Origin: Diprion similis
Lineage: Eukaryota > Arthropoda > Insecta > Hymenoptera > Diprionidae
DNA: 64,000 nucleotides
Direction: 5' to 3'
Assembly (NCBI RefSeq): GCF_021155765.1
Contig: NC_060106.1
Coordinates: forward strand, 1,557,501 to 1,621,500
This document shows positions 33,771 to 44,926 of this stretch, in pieces. The notes below the pieces were generated by a model that was given only the letters and a program-made list of their open reading frames with translations, had not been told where the DNA came from and searched no databases. The translations under genes were made by a program, and so were the position numbers. Positions within the stretch are counted from its first letter, which is position 1. Every line of letters begins with the position of its first letter.

Positions 33771-35130
33771 TTTACGTGGTCCAGGTTGCCGGGAATGTAT
33801 TTTCCTTCGTCCAGGACCAGCGCTACGTAGTATTCGTAGTGCGGGTTGACGAGAAGGTGTTTGCCGTCGTCCATGACCAGCGCTTCGTAGTTTTCGTCGT
33901 CCAGGTCGCCGGGAATATATTTTCCTTCGTACAGGAGCAGCGCTCCCTAGTATTCGTTGTCCAAGTCGAAGGCACCAGCGTATTCGTGGTCCAGGTCAGA
34001 GGGACGATGTTTTTCGTAGTAAAGGAGAAGCGCTTCGTATTCGTCGTTCAGATCGGAGGGACGATGTTGTTCGTCGTCCAGAAACAGCGCTCCGTAGTAT
34101 TCGTTGTCCAAGTCGAAGGAACCAGTGTATTCGTGGTCCAGGTCAGAGGGACGATGTTGTTCGTCGTCCAGGAGCAGCGCTCCGTAGTATTCATTGTCCA
34201 AGTCGAAGGAACCAGCGTATTCGTGGTCCAAGTCAGAGGGACGATGTTTTTCATAGTAAAGGAGAAGCGCTTCGTATTCGTGGTCCAGGTCAGAGGGACG
34301 ATGTTGTTGGTCGTCCAGGAGCAGCGCTCCGTAGTATTCGTTGTCCAAGTCGAAGGAACCAGTGTATTCGTGGTCCAGGTCAGAGGGATGATGTTGTTCG
34401 TCGTCCAGGAGCAGCGCTCCGAAGTATTCATTGTCCAAGTCGAAGGAACCAGCGTATTCGTGGTCCAAGTCAGAGGGACGATGTTTTTCATAGTAAAGGA
34501 GAAGCGCTTCGTATTCGTGGTCCAGGTCAGAGGGACGATGTTGTTGGTCGTCCAGGAGCAGCGCTCCGTAGTATTCGTTGTCCAAGTCGAAGGAACTAGC
34601 GTATTCGTGGTCCAGGTCAGAGGGACGATGTTTTTTATAGTAAAGGAAAAGCGCTTCGTATTCGTCGTCCAGGAGCAGCGCTCCGTAGTATTCGTTGTCC
34701 AAGTCGAAGGAACCAGCGTATTCGTCGTCCAGGTCGGAGGGACGATGTTGTTCGTCGTCCAGGAGCAGCGCTCCGTAGTATTCGTGGTCAAAGTCTACGG
34801 GACGATGTTTTCCAACGTAAAAGGACCAGCTCACCATATTATTCGTGGTCCAAGTCGCCGGAAAGATGTTTAAAATCGTACAGGACCAGCGATCAGTAAT
34901 ATTCTTAATTCTTCAAGTTCCGATTCATTATTTGAGGTGTCTAGATATTTCGCTTCGTAGTTTGACGTGACCAAGTTTGTAAAGGTCTTCCGCTTCGTAG
35001 TTTATGGCGTTACAGGAACAGCACTCTGTGGTATTCATTGTACAGGTTCACGTAACGATGTTCTTCGTCGTACGAGAGTCAAAGTCAACGGAAACACCGA
35101 ATTCGTGTGACAGATCGACGAGACGATGTT
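33733..35130 (-). repeat. Higher-order tandem repeat, block 2 (60-, 30- and 57-bp modules)
   Basis: After a few 60-bp units like block 1, the array settles into modules of 60 bp (..CGTCGTCCAGGAGCAGCGCT..), 30 bp (GTTGTCCAAGTCGAAGGAAC..) and 57 bp (..TTTTTCATAGTAAAGGAGAA..). A 237-bp higher-order unit (60+30+57+90) is seen, for example with TCATAGTAAAGGAGAA at 34251 and 34488. All module lengths are multiples of three. The array is open for 378 codons on plus (33737-34873) and 296 and 247 codons in two minus frames. The minus motif is DLDHEYAGSFDLDNEYYGAL. It decays after about 34900. Confidence 0.88.
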
Positions 35131-35352
35131 TTACATACAGCGTTTCGTAGTGTTAGGTGGTGCAGATCACCAGGATAACGTTAGAATAAGTTCGGACTAC
35201 GTATGACAGGGGCATGATCGAAATCACAAAAAATATAAACAGCAAAACGAAAAGCGAAAAACGAGTTGATGTTGTATTGAATAAATACTAGATCGTTGCT
35301 ACGCGCGCCTCGCAGGGTTGGTGCGCGAAGCGCGCGGAGGCGGATCCCCTAG

Positions 35353-37230
35353 TCTTTCAAAAAAATGACTATCAATACGATCCTAACTCTGTACTTGCTG
35401 CGGAAATCACAACGGCTGAACTGGAATTGGCAATTAAAAAATACCAAAACCAACTCCGCCCCTGGCCTCGACGATATCAGCTACGAGGTCATCAGGCATC
35501 TACCCACAGAGACAGTTGTCAGACTGAGGCAAATTTGCAACCAAATCCTGAATTCCGGAATAAGCCCCCTTTCCTGAAGAGAATACAAGGTATCCTTCAT
35601 TCCTAAACCTCAAAATAAAGGTTACAGACCGATTGCGATGGCCAGTTGTTTTATGAAGACAACGGGGAGGATCATCAACAACCAACTAACATGGTGGATA
35701 GAATCAAAGAACCCAATTAACTCCAACCTAACAGGATTCCATCGGGGATCATCCTGTCTCGACAATCTCACCGACCTACAGCTTGAATTAGAAGTCGCCC
35801 GACTGATATAAAGCCTGAAGTCAGGAGTCATGTTTATCGACATTGCTGTGGCACTTGATAACATCAATATAGGAAAGCTTACAAAAAATATTATCTCTAT
35901 GAAGATTCCATCGAAAATCTATATCTACATAAAGAACTCTCTTAAGAAAAGAAACATCGTAGGCTCCGCTGAAGGAAAGAAAATTTGAGAGAAGCTAACA
36001 AATAAAGGGCTACCTCACGGCTCAAGTTTAAGCCCCATCCTGTTTATTATCTATTCAAAAAATACAACCGACCCCCCCCCCCCCCCCCCCCCCCAAACGT
36101 AAACTTCTCATCATACGCGGACGACGCCAGAATATCAACCTCATCATCAAGGCTGAAGGAAATCCTGAAAACACTACAAACATATCTTAGAACTCTGGGA
36201 AACAGATTACCCAGCAAAGACCTACAAATTTCGTATGAGAAAACCAAGATGCTATTCTTTAACTTCAAGAAAACGCCATTCAGACCTGACTCCCTATCAT
36301 TAATAATAGACCCTCACTTAATAAGAAACGTCGATTCCGCAAAGTAACTAGGAGTAACATGGAATTCCAAATTAAAATGGGACAAACACATAAATGAGGT
36401 CAGGATAAAAGCTAAAAAACTATTAAATGTTCTCTCAGCCGTTGCCAATTTAAAGTGGGGTGCTCACCCTTCACCTCTTCTCCAAATCTACAAAGGCCTT
36501 ATCAGACCCACAATTGAATGGGCGGGACACATTATAAATTGGTCCTGTAACTCTAAAATGCAGCTGTTTAACACTGTACAAAATTCTGCCATGAGAGTTA
36601 TGTGCATGGGTTGTTTGAGGACCACTCCTATAAACTGTCTCTTGCACATGTCGGGCCTTACCACACTAAAACACAGATTCGATGGAATGGCCTCCAGATT
36701 TTTGTTAAAAAAATTGTCCGGGAAAAATGACAATATCGAAAGAAAGCTCAGGAAAATCCAGGGTCTACGCAATCAAAATCACGTTAGGGAGGGCCACCCA
36801 AATGAACCGGAAATTTATCACACCTGGCAGCGCATCAAGAATCTCGTGCCCCCCATCATTGGGAGATGCCCGATACAAGACAACCTCGGTATCCAACTCG
36901 CTGCTTCTCCAGAGGCCAGGGGAATAGCTACAGGCTTTCAAGTTGATGAAATCGCGCTTCGAGGAGATCTCGACTCAATGCTCCGTATCGCATCCTTTAT
37001 TCTGCAAAGCAGAATTACGATCTAGAATGTAAGAAACTCAGAGGAATAGGTAAGGAGACAAAAACTCTGCTTAGCCAGACCCAAAATGAGCCATTCGACA
37101 TAAGCCATCTAATCACCACAAACGTAAGAAATAATAGCAGGATATTAGGATCCTAGGTAGGGCCATCCCTCATTTGCTTGCTCAAAATCAGGTATAGATT
37201 CACCTCAATAGACTTATGCTCGCAATGTCA
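35353..37230 (+). pseudogene. LINE D2 reverse transcriptase and C-terminal tail
   Basis: Motifs in order: NSAPGLDDISYEVIRHLPTE, REYKVSFIPKPQNKGYRPIA, SNLTGFHRGSSCLDNLTDLQ, GVMFIDIAVALDNI (first Asp; AFD decayed), NKGLPHGSSLSPILFIIYS. The SYADDARISTSSSRLKEILK box with the DD pair (36110-36170) lies after a 23-C run that shifts frame. Then KDLQISYEKTKMLFFNFKKT, LGVTWNSKLKWDKHINEV, and the tail YKGLIRPTIEWAGHIINWSC, then QNSAMRVMCMGCLRTTPINC. Six or more stops. The last open part ends at 37025. Confidence 0.85.
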
Positions 37231-37734
37231 AGCATCACAATGAAACTCACAAATATGTTTTAGAATATTCCCACCCAGCCTCATCCCTGTGTCGTTCAAC
37301 TAACTAGTACTAACTACCATACACAGGTGAGACAGCTGCAGCCGCACAAATCAGCGAGTGCAGGGAAAGAACAAGTCGTAAAGCCAACCCCAAATCTCCA
37401 CCGAGGAAGAAGTAGACAAATAAGGAACGAAAGACCACAACCAAAAAGGAAATCTACCCAAATTCAGATCGACAAAATTCAAACTCTCTACCCAACTAAG
37501 TAAAAGAGACCAATCGGATTGCAGACGGCGAAAGAGGAGAGCTTGCCAGAGTCGCTAAATAGGGTGAATAAGTGAGGCCTCCCAAATTTGGCCTGCTCCA
37601 GAAAGCTTTTCACCATATTGATACCCACCAAGTTTATTGAGCACATGACTGTCAGCCAATAACTACTGGTCCCAAAAAAAAAAATCTCATTGTACCCTGC
37701 ATTATCTTTTACAATAAATCCAAGGGGTTAACCA
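37231..37734. other. Probable 3' region of LINE D2
   Basis: Non-coding and rich in stops, leading up to the AGTCA minisatellite. It contains an AATAAA at about 37710. Confidence 0.4.
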
Positions 37735-37985
37735 CTCTTGAAGTCAGGTATACAACTTCTCAAAAAGTCAGTTGAAGTCACTTGAAGTCGCTTGAAGTCA
37801 CTAAGTCAGTCAAAGTCAGTTGAAGTCGCTTGAAGTCACTAAGTCAGTCAAAGTCAGTTGAAGTCAGTCAAAGTCAGTCAAAGTCAGTCAAAGTCAGTCG
37901 AAGTCAGTCAAAGTCAGTTGGAGTCAGTTGGAGTCAGTTGAAGTCAGTCGAAGTCAGTTAATGTCAGTTGATTTCGCGAAGTCTT
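37735..37985 (+). repeat. 10-bp AAGTCAGTYR minisatellite
   Basis: About 25 units of AAGTCAGTCA or AAGTCAGTTG, with variants such as GAGTCAGTTG and AAGTCACTTG. The array ends by dissolving into AAGTCTTGAAGTCTTG near 37990. Confidence 0.92.
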
Positions 37986-39411
37986 GAAGTCTTGAAATCA
38001 GGTGCACGGTCAATAGCCGAGTGGTTGACTCCTCGGAAAAATCAATTGTCCAATCAAACATTCAACTCCTTGAATAAAAGTTCCTTTCATTTCTCCTTTA
38101 CCTACGTGCACGCGCGTAATCGACGGGTTGCGAACCTAAAATAGGCCGTAATATCCTTACGGCTGGGTGTGGATGCGGTCATCAGTAGCCGCTCGTCGTG
38201 ATCACAATAATTCACCACGTAACAATTTCATATTTATCAAATTGCTGTACATTTTTTTAGTATTCCTTTTCAAAAAATACATTTCCATACGAACAATTTG
38301 AGTTTTTAACTTTCAAGATCTATATGGCGTTCAGACATTATAGACGATTGAAAGTATGTAGTAATCAGAGCGAAAATTGGTAAAATAAAAAATTTTATAC
38401 CTCAGAAACTGTATGAAGCAAAAATTAAAAAAATATCCAATATCTACTTCGGCCTGAGGAATGTAGTAGAAAAATTGGCAAAAAAAAAAAATCGAATGAA
38501 CACGGGTAGAACATTTGTCATGTTGGTATGGCAATGTACCTCGGGGCACCATGAAATTAGATTCGAGCTGTTTAGTGAGAAAAAATTTGTTGACTTAATT
38601 TTCTGTCAGCAATGATCATAATATGAGTTAACTGTGTGACAGAATCTGGAACTTTGAAAATTCTCGAGTAAGAAGTTTCATACACATCCGTCAACAATTG
38701 GAAATTTGTACTATATTTGAAATTTTATTCTTGATCTAGTTCAGCAACCATGTAAAAACTATTCGTGTTAATCGGAAATTCTTAGGTAAATCCGTTCAAA
38801 TATTTCAATACCAACACAGGTTTAGTGATTCATATCTAACAAGCTCGAGTAACGGATGCTTTTACCGACTTGCTAATCCATGATACGTCTATCAGGTGAC
38901 TATTTGGCGAGCTATTGGGAGTACTCGAGATAGACTTTGAGATTATTATCGTGGCTTCTGCTATAGTTACTGCTAGGTCATAGTGTAAGCAGATGTTCAT
39001 TATGTTGTTCGTGTAAATATAAACTTCTATTAGAGAATAATCAATATCAAATAAATGGCCAAACTGATAGTTCTGAAACAAATGGAATTTAATAAAGATT
39101 ATATATCTTTATCTTATGAGTACAATTAATTAATATATTTATATATTAGAAATAGTGTTCAATTAATATGTTTCAGTACAGAGCTAATTATTGAAAAGCT
39201 TTTGATATTATCTAGTTTCTTTCATACTGACAATTGATGATGCAACACTACATTTTTTTTATTTGTGAAATTGTAAAAATTGATGAATACCAAAAACAAC
39301 GATAACGTTGAGGGTTATTAATAATCAGTACGCATAAAAATAATTGACACAATATTTTCAACCGTTTGAATAACTAAAACTTAGATCTTAATTACAATTA
39401 CAGTTTACAAA
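37986..39411. other. Intergenic region downstream of PFDN4, no gene recognised
   Basis: AT-rich sequence, except for a short GC-rich patch near 38110-38180. It should contain the PFDN4 3' UTR and polyadenylation site. No other coding sequence recognised. Confidence 0.6.
39258..39263 (-). promoter_or_regulatory. Candidate polyadenylation signal for PFDN4
   Basis: AATAAA on the minus strand, about 150 bases after the PFDN4 stop codon. Confidence 0.4.
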
Positions 39412-39564
39412 CTATTCGTCTTCCGCTTCCAAGTTGATGTGTGTGCCAAACTTAGCATAGAGCTGAGCTTTCAAATCGCTCATTACTGCTTTGAGTTCTG
39501 AGGATTTCCTTTCCAGATCCGCAATTTCTGCTTGTTTCTTCGCTTTCGCTTCCTCCAATGATTT
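39412..39564 (-). CDS. PFDN4: Prefoldin subunit 4, exon 4 (C-terminus)
   Basis: The last coding exon, 50 residues plus TAG (39414-39412), encodes the second long coiled-coil helix and the conserved tail: KSLEEAKAKKQAEIADLERK, then VMSDLKAQLYAKFGTHINLE, then AEDE. The segment DLKxQLYAKFGxxINLE is the hallmark C-terminus of PFDN4, a beta-type prefoldin subunit. Prefoldin is a cytosolic hexamer that hands nascent actin and tubulin to the CCT chaperonin. The acceptor is TATCAG|AAA (phase 0). The four exons give a 137-residue protein, against 134 in human from memory. Confidence 0.96.
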   Translation of the reverse strand, partial: KSLEEAKAKKQAEIADLERKSSELKAVMSDLKAQLYAKFGTHINLEAEDE

Positions 39565-41660
39565 CTGATACAAACAAAACATACAGACATGTTAGTTATA
39601 ATGAATAAATCAAACATATATTGGCACGGTGAAGACCCATCAAATAATGAAATGGTTCTTTGAAACTAGTCGATACATGGCAGCTACACGCGGATAACGA
39701 AATGCAGAAAGTAAAATGGAAGGAAACAGAACTACAGCCTGCTTACTGGTGAAAGTTGGGCCCGATTCTGCATCCTCTATTGTAGTAACGATTTCCTCAA
39801 CTTGTTATACTCGGCAATATAACTCTCTACTTGTCAGTTTTCAACCCCATTGCCTACTTGTGCCTCAAAGGTACATTCATAAATTCACTATTCGTGATGT
39901 CGCGACATAATTCAATTTTACCTCCTTTTTTCAGGTTCAAGTTAGAAAATTGTTGCAATCAAAGTTTTAGATAATCAAATTTTCTACAAGTGTAGTTATT
40001 ACCATTTTTACTGAGAAAATAAACATAAACGAGTTATTTCACAAATACTAATTTGCCCGTTGAGTTGAGTACTTTGGCGGTACTTTGGACCTAACCCAAA
40101 TATCTGTTTATTAATTAATTTTGTAAATAAGACATCATTAGCTACTAAAAAACACCAAGTTCAGACTTAGCCATTTCACATTCGTACATCTTTTTTCTTG
40201 TCCCTTTTAGTTGTGCTTCCGAGCTAAAAGCCACACCGCAGGAGAACTAGACTTCGGAATTCCTTACAAACTATCGCATGTCGGCCACAAGGCTTACTCA
40301 ACTTAAAAATCGGCGTCTTTGAGTTAATGCTACATTTCGGTTGTCAACATTCGAATCTATAACCATGCGAAACTTACATAGTTGTGAATCGTGCAATCAG
40401 AGAGCAGAAGTGTCCCTATCGCAGCGCATCAGTTTCAGATTACATTTTTCAAAACAGTGCCCCTTCTCAGTTCTTGTAACTTACATTTGCATAATTCTAT
40501 TGGGTGTGAGTGAACTTTTTCATATTAATAGTCTCCTTCAAAGATCAATAGATTAAACCTTTAAACTTTTGAAGGTTTGATTTTTCTTCTTTTGCTCATG
40601 CTGGAAAACAGCAATCTTTGAGTTGTGTCACCCTTGTCGCCGGGTGGGCTATTTTGAGAGAGTATATGAGGGTACAAAACTTGCACAGTCAAAAAATGTG
40701 ACTTATGTCATCACTGGTGTGCTATCTATTACAGGTTAAATTAAGATGAATTTGGAACTAGCTAACACACACACAAAAGTTCTTCTACTTAGAATAATGC
40801 AATCCAGTTTTACGCATAAGATTCTATGTAAATACTAGCTACCTATGGGAATCAACAAAGTATTGAATGTTGCATTTCACTGCCTTATTTTGTTTAACGT
40901 TGACGAATTTGATCTTCAACTCTATTCGCCAGAAGCAGCTTCACGGACTTTTATGTTCCAAATTTTAATCACCTAGTCACAGTGTGATTATAATCCACTT
41001 TACCTTCAGTCTATTTGGTATAGAAAACAACTTGATAATTACAACCACTTTGAAAAGTTCATTGTACATATCAATATTTGTATGCCGAACAAGCGCAACT
41101 GCATTAATTCTTGCACAAATATAACCAGAGTGGGTTCAAACTTCAGCTTTTGATTCTGCGCCTGAGCTACGTGATAACTCTTAAGATTTTTTGCAGGCTC
41201 AGGTACTGCTCGACTCACTGCAGTTTTCAATCTGAGTCCTCTCATTTCAAGGTTTCGCAAGCATGATTGGTTTTGCAGTTTTGTAATTTTATTTGGATAT
41301 ATGATAATTTCCAGTACTTGCCAGTTATCAAGCATTGTCATATTCTAAATAGAATAATAGCAAGGATAGATTGTTTAAGCTTGAATGATTCACTATTAAT
41401 TTGAAACTGGTAGTCAAATATCGGAACAATGCTGTTCAATAAATTCAATAAAGTAATGTAAAATATCTCTGGACCAGTTGGAAAATTTTATAGAATTTTC
41501 ATAGTACTTTGACAATGTATAAAATGAAGAGTCAATGCAAACAAAGATTCACTGGGGTGTATTCAAACATGGGTTGGACCCGAGGTTGGACCCAATTTTT
41601 TTTATACACGCATATTTGTCAATAAAATTGTTAGAACTAGTGATAATAAATTTGAATAAC
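39565..41660 (-). other. PFDN4 intron 3 (2.1 kb)
   Basis: GT..AG intron between exons 3 and 4, phase 0. AT-rich; nothing recognisable as a gene or clear transposon. Confidence 0.85.
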
Positions 41661-41777
41661 CTGGGTTTTTTCAAAATCCTGATCTACGAATACTTCTCCA
41701 ATGAGGTAAGGAATTTTCACATCGTCATCTAGGAGGGAGAGCTCATCGCAGGCATCTTCAAAATTTTTTATGTCATT
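41661..41777 (-). CDS. PFDN4: Prefoldin subunit 4, exon 3
   Basis: 39 codons: NDIKNFEDACDELSLLDDDV, then KIPYLIGEVFVDQDFEKTQ. This corresponds to the NLEDACDD.ML.DD...IPY.IG..F segment of the family, that is, the end of the first helix and the beta hairpins of the prefoldin barrel. Acceptor TTTCAG|AAT and donor CCCAG|GTTATT; phase 0 at both ends. Confidence 0.96.
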
Positions 41778-42107
41778 CTGAAAATCGGAAATTTAAAGAT
41801 GAGTTTTTTGAATGCAGCCAGAACCAAATAATGCATAAAATTAAGGATAACTGAAAACAAACAACTATAGATATTCGTTTGAGACTGTCAGGAAGCAGAC
41901 TCAATGGCAATATCCTACATTTTTGACTGCCGCACTTCGGGGATTACAATGTTAATCGAGTTAGTGAAGGCAAGTATTTCTTGTACCGAAGCTTCCTGAC
42001 CAATCTCAAACTTAGCTGTGCCAAGTTTCGCGAAGCCTCATCTAGCTGAGTAGTTTTAACAACACTCAAACAATAGGTATAATGTTGTTGATATAGAAAC
42101 CATGTAC

Positions 42108-42212
42108 CTGCTTCGATTTTAATTCATCTTTATAATCTTCTAGCTTTGCGTTGTGCCTGGCGAATTTGTTAATCTTTTGCTGATCCTCGTAAGTAATGTG
42201 GACATCAGAATC
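42108..42212 (-). CDS. PFDN4: Prefoldin subunit 4, exon 2
   Basis: 35 codons: DSDVHITYEDQQKINKFARH, then NAKLEDYKDELKSKQ. ITxEDQQKINKFAR is the conserved N-terminal block of PFDN4, starting the first coiled-coil helix. Acceptor TTGGCAG|GAT; donor AAGCAG|GTACAT; phase 0 at both ends. Confidence 0.96.
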
Positions 42213-42303
42213 CTGCCAATGAAACATTTATATTCATTAGTTATGATAGAATGAATTACGTTCAGTAAGTGTTAATTTCGGAATTTCGAAGTCTAATACT
42301 AAC

Positions 42304-42342
42304 CGGTTGGAATCCTCCCTGAGAATTTTTACCACCTGCCAT
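42304..42342 (-). CDS. PFDN4: Prefoldin subunit 4, exon 1 with start codon
   Basis: 13 codons from the ATG at 42342: MAGGKNSQGGFQP, ending at the donor CCG|GTTAGT. The short Gly-rich leader resembles the non-conserved start of other insect PFDN4 proteins. The exon joins exon 2 in phase 0. It is too short to be found as an open frame alone; the call rests on the splice join and on the neighbouring exons. The gene starts 412 bp from the divergent CNEP1R1 start. Confidence 0.88.
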
Positions 42343-42754
42343 ACTTTTTGGCTGGGAAGGATCAGTTTTTAAAGTTATCAAAAGCACGTCCGCCTAGATC
42401 ACAATCTTGTATAAAGGTTAGGAACACTGATATTTGCCAAGGCCCGTAAATGGAGAAACGCTAGGAGAGGAGAGTAGGGCTAGTTCACATAGGCGCGGTT
42501 GAACGGCAACCAATCAAACTGCGCGAGATCTAATTACGACTATATTCCAGGCATTTTGATTTGTTACCGCTCAACCGGACTTATGTGAACCAGCCCTTAT
42601 GAGACAGTGACAGAAATCGCTTCGCGACTCTCTGACTCGTTCTATTTACCGGATGCTTTGAGCTTCGCATGACCTTCTCAATTTTCATATCTCTACGGTG
42701 AAAAACGCTGTTAGTGTATCCCATCTGTGCTGAAAAAATAAATAACAATAAATT
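42343..42754. promoter_or_regulatory. Shared divergent promoter region of PFDN4 and CNEP1R1
   Basis: Only 412 bp separate the two start codons, which point away from each other. The interval must hold both 5' UTRs and both core promoters. I see no clear TATA box in either direction. A 120-bp MITE occupies the middle (42477-42596). Confidence 0.75.
42477..42596. mobile_element. MITE in the PFDN4-CNEP1R1 intergenic region
   Basis: The ends are inverted repeats of about 42 bp: GGGCTAGTTCACATAGGCGC on the left and, complemented, GGGCTGGTTCACATAAGTCC on the right, both followed by GGTTGA and CGG.AAC. Only about 35 bases lie between them. The target duplication is unclear. No coding capacity. Confidence 0.75.
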
Positions 42755-42782
42755 ATGTCGTTGGATCAGACGGTGTGTGAAG
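42755..42782 (+). CDS. CNEP1R1: CNEP1R1 (TMEM188), exon 1 with start codon
   Basis: 28 bases: MSLDQTVCE plus the first base of Asp, with donor GAAG|GTAAAA (42782/42783). Joined to the acceptor at 43110/43111 it yields CEDLKAFERRL, the conserved CNEP1R1 N-terminus (human MNSLEQAEDLKAFERRL, recalled). An in-frame ATG at 43074 upstream of exon 2 would give an alternative start with unrelated residues, but the splice join fits the family much better. Confidence 0.85.
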
Positions 42783-43110
42783 GTAAAAAAAGTTTAAAAA
42801 ATTCTTATTACGACATCCCAAGAAATTGAAGAACAACGGTTCCTAAGATAGGCAATTATTTAGCGGTTGAACGTATTTGAGGTTATGTTTAGATTTATCA
42901 TTGTTTTGAAATTATCACGGTGAATCCAGCTATTCCATGGCATCAGATTCGTCGCGTTCTGTTATTGAAAACCTTTTATCATGACATAGCGCACCGTATA
43001 CATGTAAAATGCAATTCTTTTCCAACAACGATACAACTTTGTTAGCTAGCTGCAACTTGAGCAATCTACAATAATGATTTTATATTTAAAGTTGACTTGT
43101 GATGTTCCAG

Positions 43111-43182
43111 ACCTGAAGGCATTTGAAAGACGTCTTACAGAAGTTATTGCTAGTCTACAGCCCTCAACACTCCGTTGGAGAA
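43111..43182 (+). CDS. CNEP1R1: CNEP1R1 (TMEM188), exon 2
   Basis: 72 bases encoding DLKAFERRLTEVIASLQPST and LRWR, phase 1 in and phase 1 out, with acceptor TTCCAG|AC and donor GAGAA|GTACGT. This is the cytosolic N-terminal helix of CNEP1R1, which partners CTDNEP1 (Dullard). The complex dephosphorylates lipin at the nuclear envelope/ER and so controls phosphatidate metabolism. Confidence 0.95.
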
Positions 43183-44926
43183 GTACGTTACAGTAATACT
43201 AACATTTATTCCATATTCTTTCATTTTTCTTTTTCATCCACTTGGTAAATTATGTCATTTTCGTTTGTATTAGTAGTATTGGATCATCGATTTGGGCCAT
43301 TGTATGTAATTTAGTAAAATCCTGTGAAAATTTACACTATAGAAAATTGTTTCTATATCTGCATGTATGTACATTGTAATATGGTATCTATTTTATGCCG
43401 GTTGTTTCCTGACACAGTCCCAAATGTGATACCTACATAGTCTAATCCATATATATTGCTGAGACCAGTGTTTCTTCACACACAGAAATCCTGTAAAAGA
43501 ATTGGGTTGTTCGTACTATCTCGTCACGGAAACATTGACTTATAAAGAGAAACTTGAGAATCAATGGGCCGTAGAAACTGAATCCAAGATTAGGAAAAGC
43601 CAAAACCCATTGCAAAAATCTCTAATCATATTATTTGTGCCAATGATGGTAAAATTGAATGAAACAACTCCTCTTTTACAACGAAACGATTAATACTGCC
43701 AATTCAAGTAACATATGCTGCAATATTAACAATTTGAGAAAAGATTTTATAATTAGAACTTCGAAAATGATGAAACTCTCTGATGTTTTTGATCCAATTC
43801 TAATTTTATTAGGCTTATTTTGTTCACCATGAAGGTCTTCAGAGATCGCTTTAAAACAATTGTGCCAATAGTTATGTCCAGAGTGGATTATATGCGCAAG
43901 TACAGTATAACTGATCTTTATCAGAAAATTACACCCTAACATTATAATTATATCAGACTGTAAAATTTCTTGAATATATCTCAGACAATTTGTTAAGAAT
44001 TGGTCAATGAGTAAAATCAGCTTCAAAATATTAGAACCGAATAAAAAATACTCGACATTAATACTTTTGAACGTTCTAATTATTACATGCTTACACAAAT
44101 TGTTGGTATCTTCAATCGTGTTTTTCGAATTCACTCAAATTCATATGTTTTACACAGTGGGAATTTTGTTTTATTCGTGTTTACCATAATTGAATGCACA
44201 ACTAACTTTGCTGGAGATTTTTCAAAGGTTTTTTTTCTGTTTTTTTAACTCTCTATCTAGACTCTACAACTCGTTCATCTCTAATAGTTTAGTTGCATTG
44301 CCCAGAAAATTGACAGAGTGCTATTCAATCTACTTACAGTTGAACAATTTTTTTCCAGCTAGACATGACTCCGATGCATATATCCTGATTTTTTCTGTTG
44401 AATAAAGTGACGGAATTATCATTTTAATGTTAGTAACATTATCATAATGATTTGGGCTGAGGGAAAATCTCCATTTTATACAAGGTTGAAGTTTTCAACA
44501 TTATCATAACAAAACATTGTGAAAAATTGATTATTTTATTTTTTCAACAGTGACTGTGAAGGAACTAAGGTTTCAAAATATGAGTAGGTATGTCTTGTTT
44601 TATTCCGGCTTACTGGATTTCAAACAATTCCAAATAGTGCATTTTTTCCGATTTTTTCGTTACGATAACGTTACTTTCAAACTCAAGCAGATTTGGCATC
44701 TGCAATTTTTTAAACAATTGAAAACCAGGTATTTTCAGTGCATCTTTTTTCCTATGGAGCTTATAGAAAAAGTTTTCAAACAAACGTTGTTTGTCTTATA
44801 ATTCTCTACAATAAATGTAATATGGAAATTTCTGATATCTCTGTTGGTTTACTTGCGAAATGCGAAAATCCAACCCAAATGAGCTTTATCGGTCTACCAA
44901 CCCGACGGCCTCTGAGTCTCACTTAA

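Larger units (their letters stand above)
32122..35352 (+). mobile_element. Putative non-autonomous Helitron carrying a repeat array and an OTU fragment
   Basis: The 5' end is TCTATTAAAAAGATATTGAA after a host A (32121). The 3' end is a GC hairpin (GCGCGAAGCGCGC, about 35323-35335) followed 13 bases later by CTAG (35349-35352) and a host T. TC start, hairpin then CTRR end, insertion between A and T, and no target duplication or terminal inverted repeats are the textbook Helitron features. It interrupts LINE D copy 2. No Rep/helicase coding is present, so it would be non-autonomous. The cargo comprises two minisatellite blocks and an OTU-domain piece. Confidence 0.65.
31340..37230 (+). mobile_element. 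LINE D, copy 2, split by a putative Helitron
   Basis: The left part (about 31340-32121) has the end of the endonuclease (NPRGEWLADILMNSNFKIL) and linker sequence. The right part (35353-37230) has the full RT and its C-terminal tail. The 3.2 kb between them is foreign. The family is the same as LINE D copy 1 (NPRGEW, NKGYRPIAMASC). A 10-bp minisatellite follows 500 bp beyond its end. Confidence 0.85.

Noticed and set aside
33737..34873. 378-codon plus-strand frame as a certain gene
   Set aside because: It lacks a domain or leader, and the opposite strand is just as open; kept as a repeat with coding potential unproven.
37735..37985. CRISPR-like array
   Set aside because: 10-bp units without distinct spacers in an insect genome; a minisatellite.
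43074..43182. Unspliced CNEP1R1 start at an in-frame ATG (43074)
   Set aside because: It would begin MILYLKLTCDVPD, unlike the family. The exon at 42755-42782 spliced to 43111 gives the conserved start CEDLKAFERRL.
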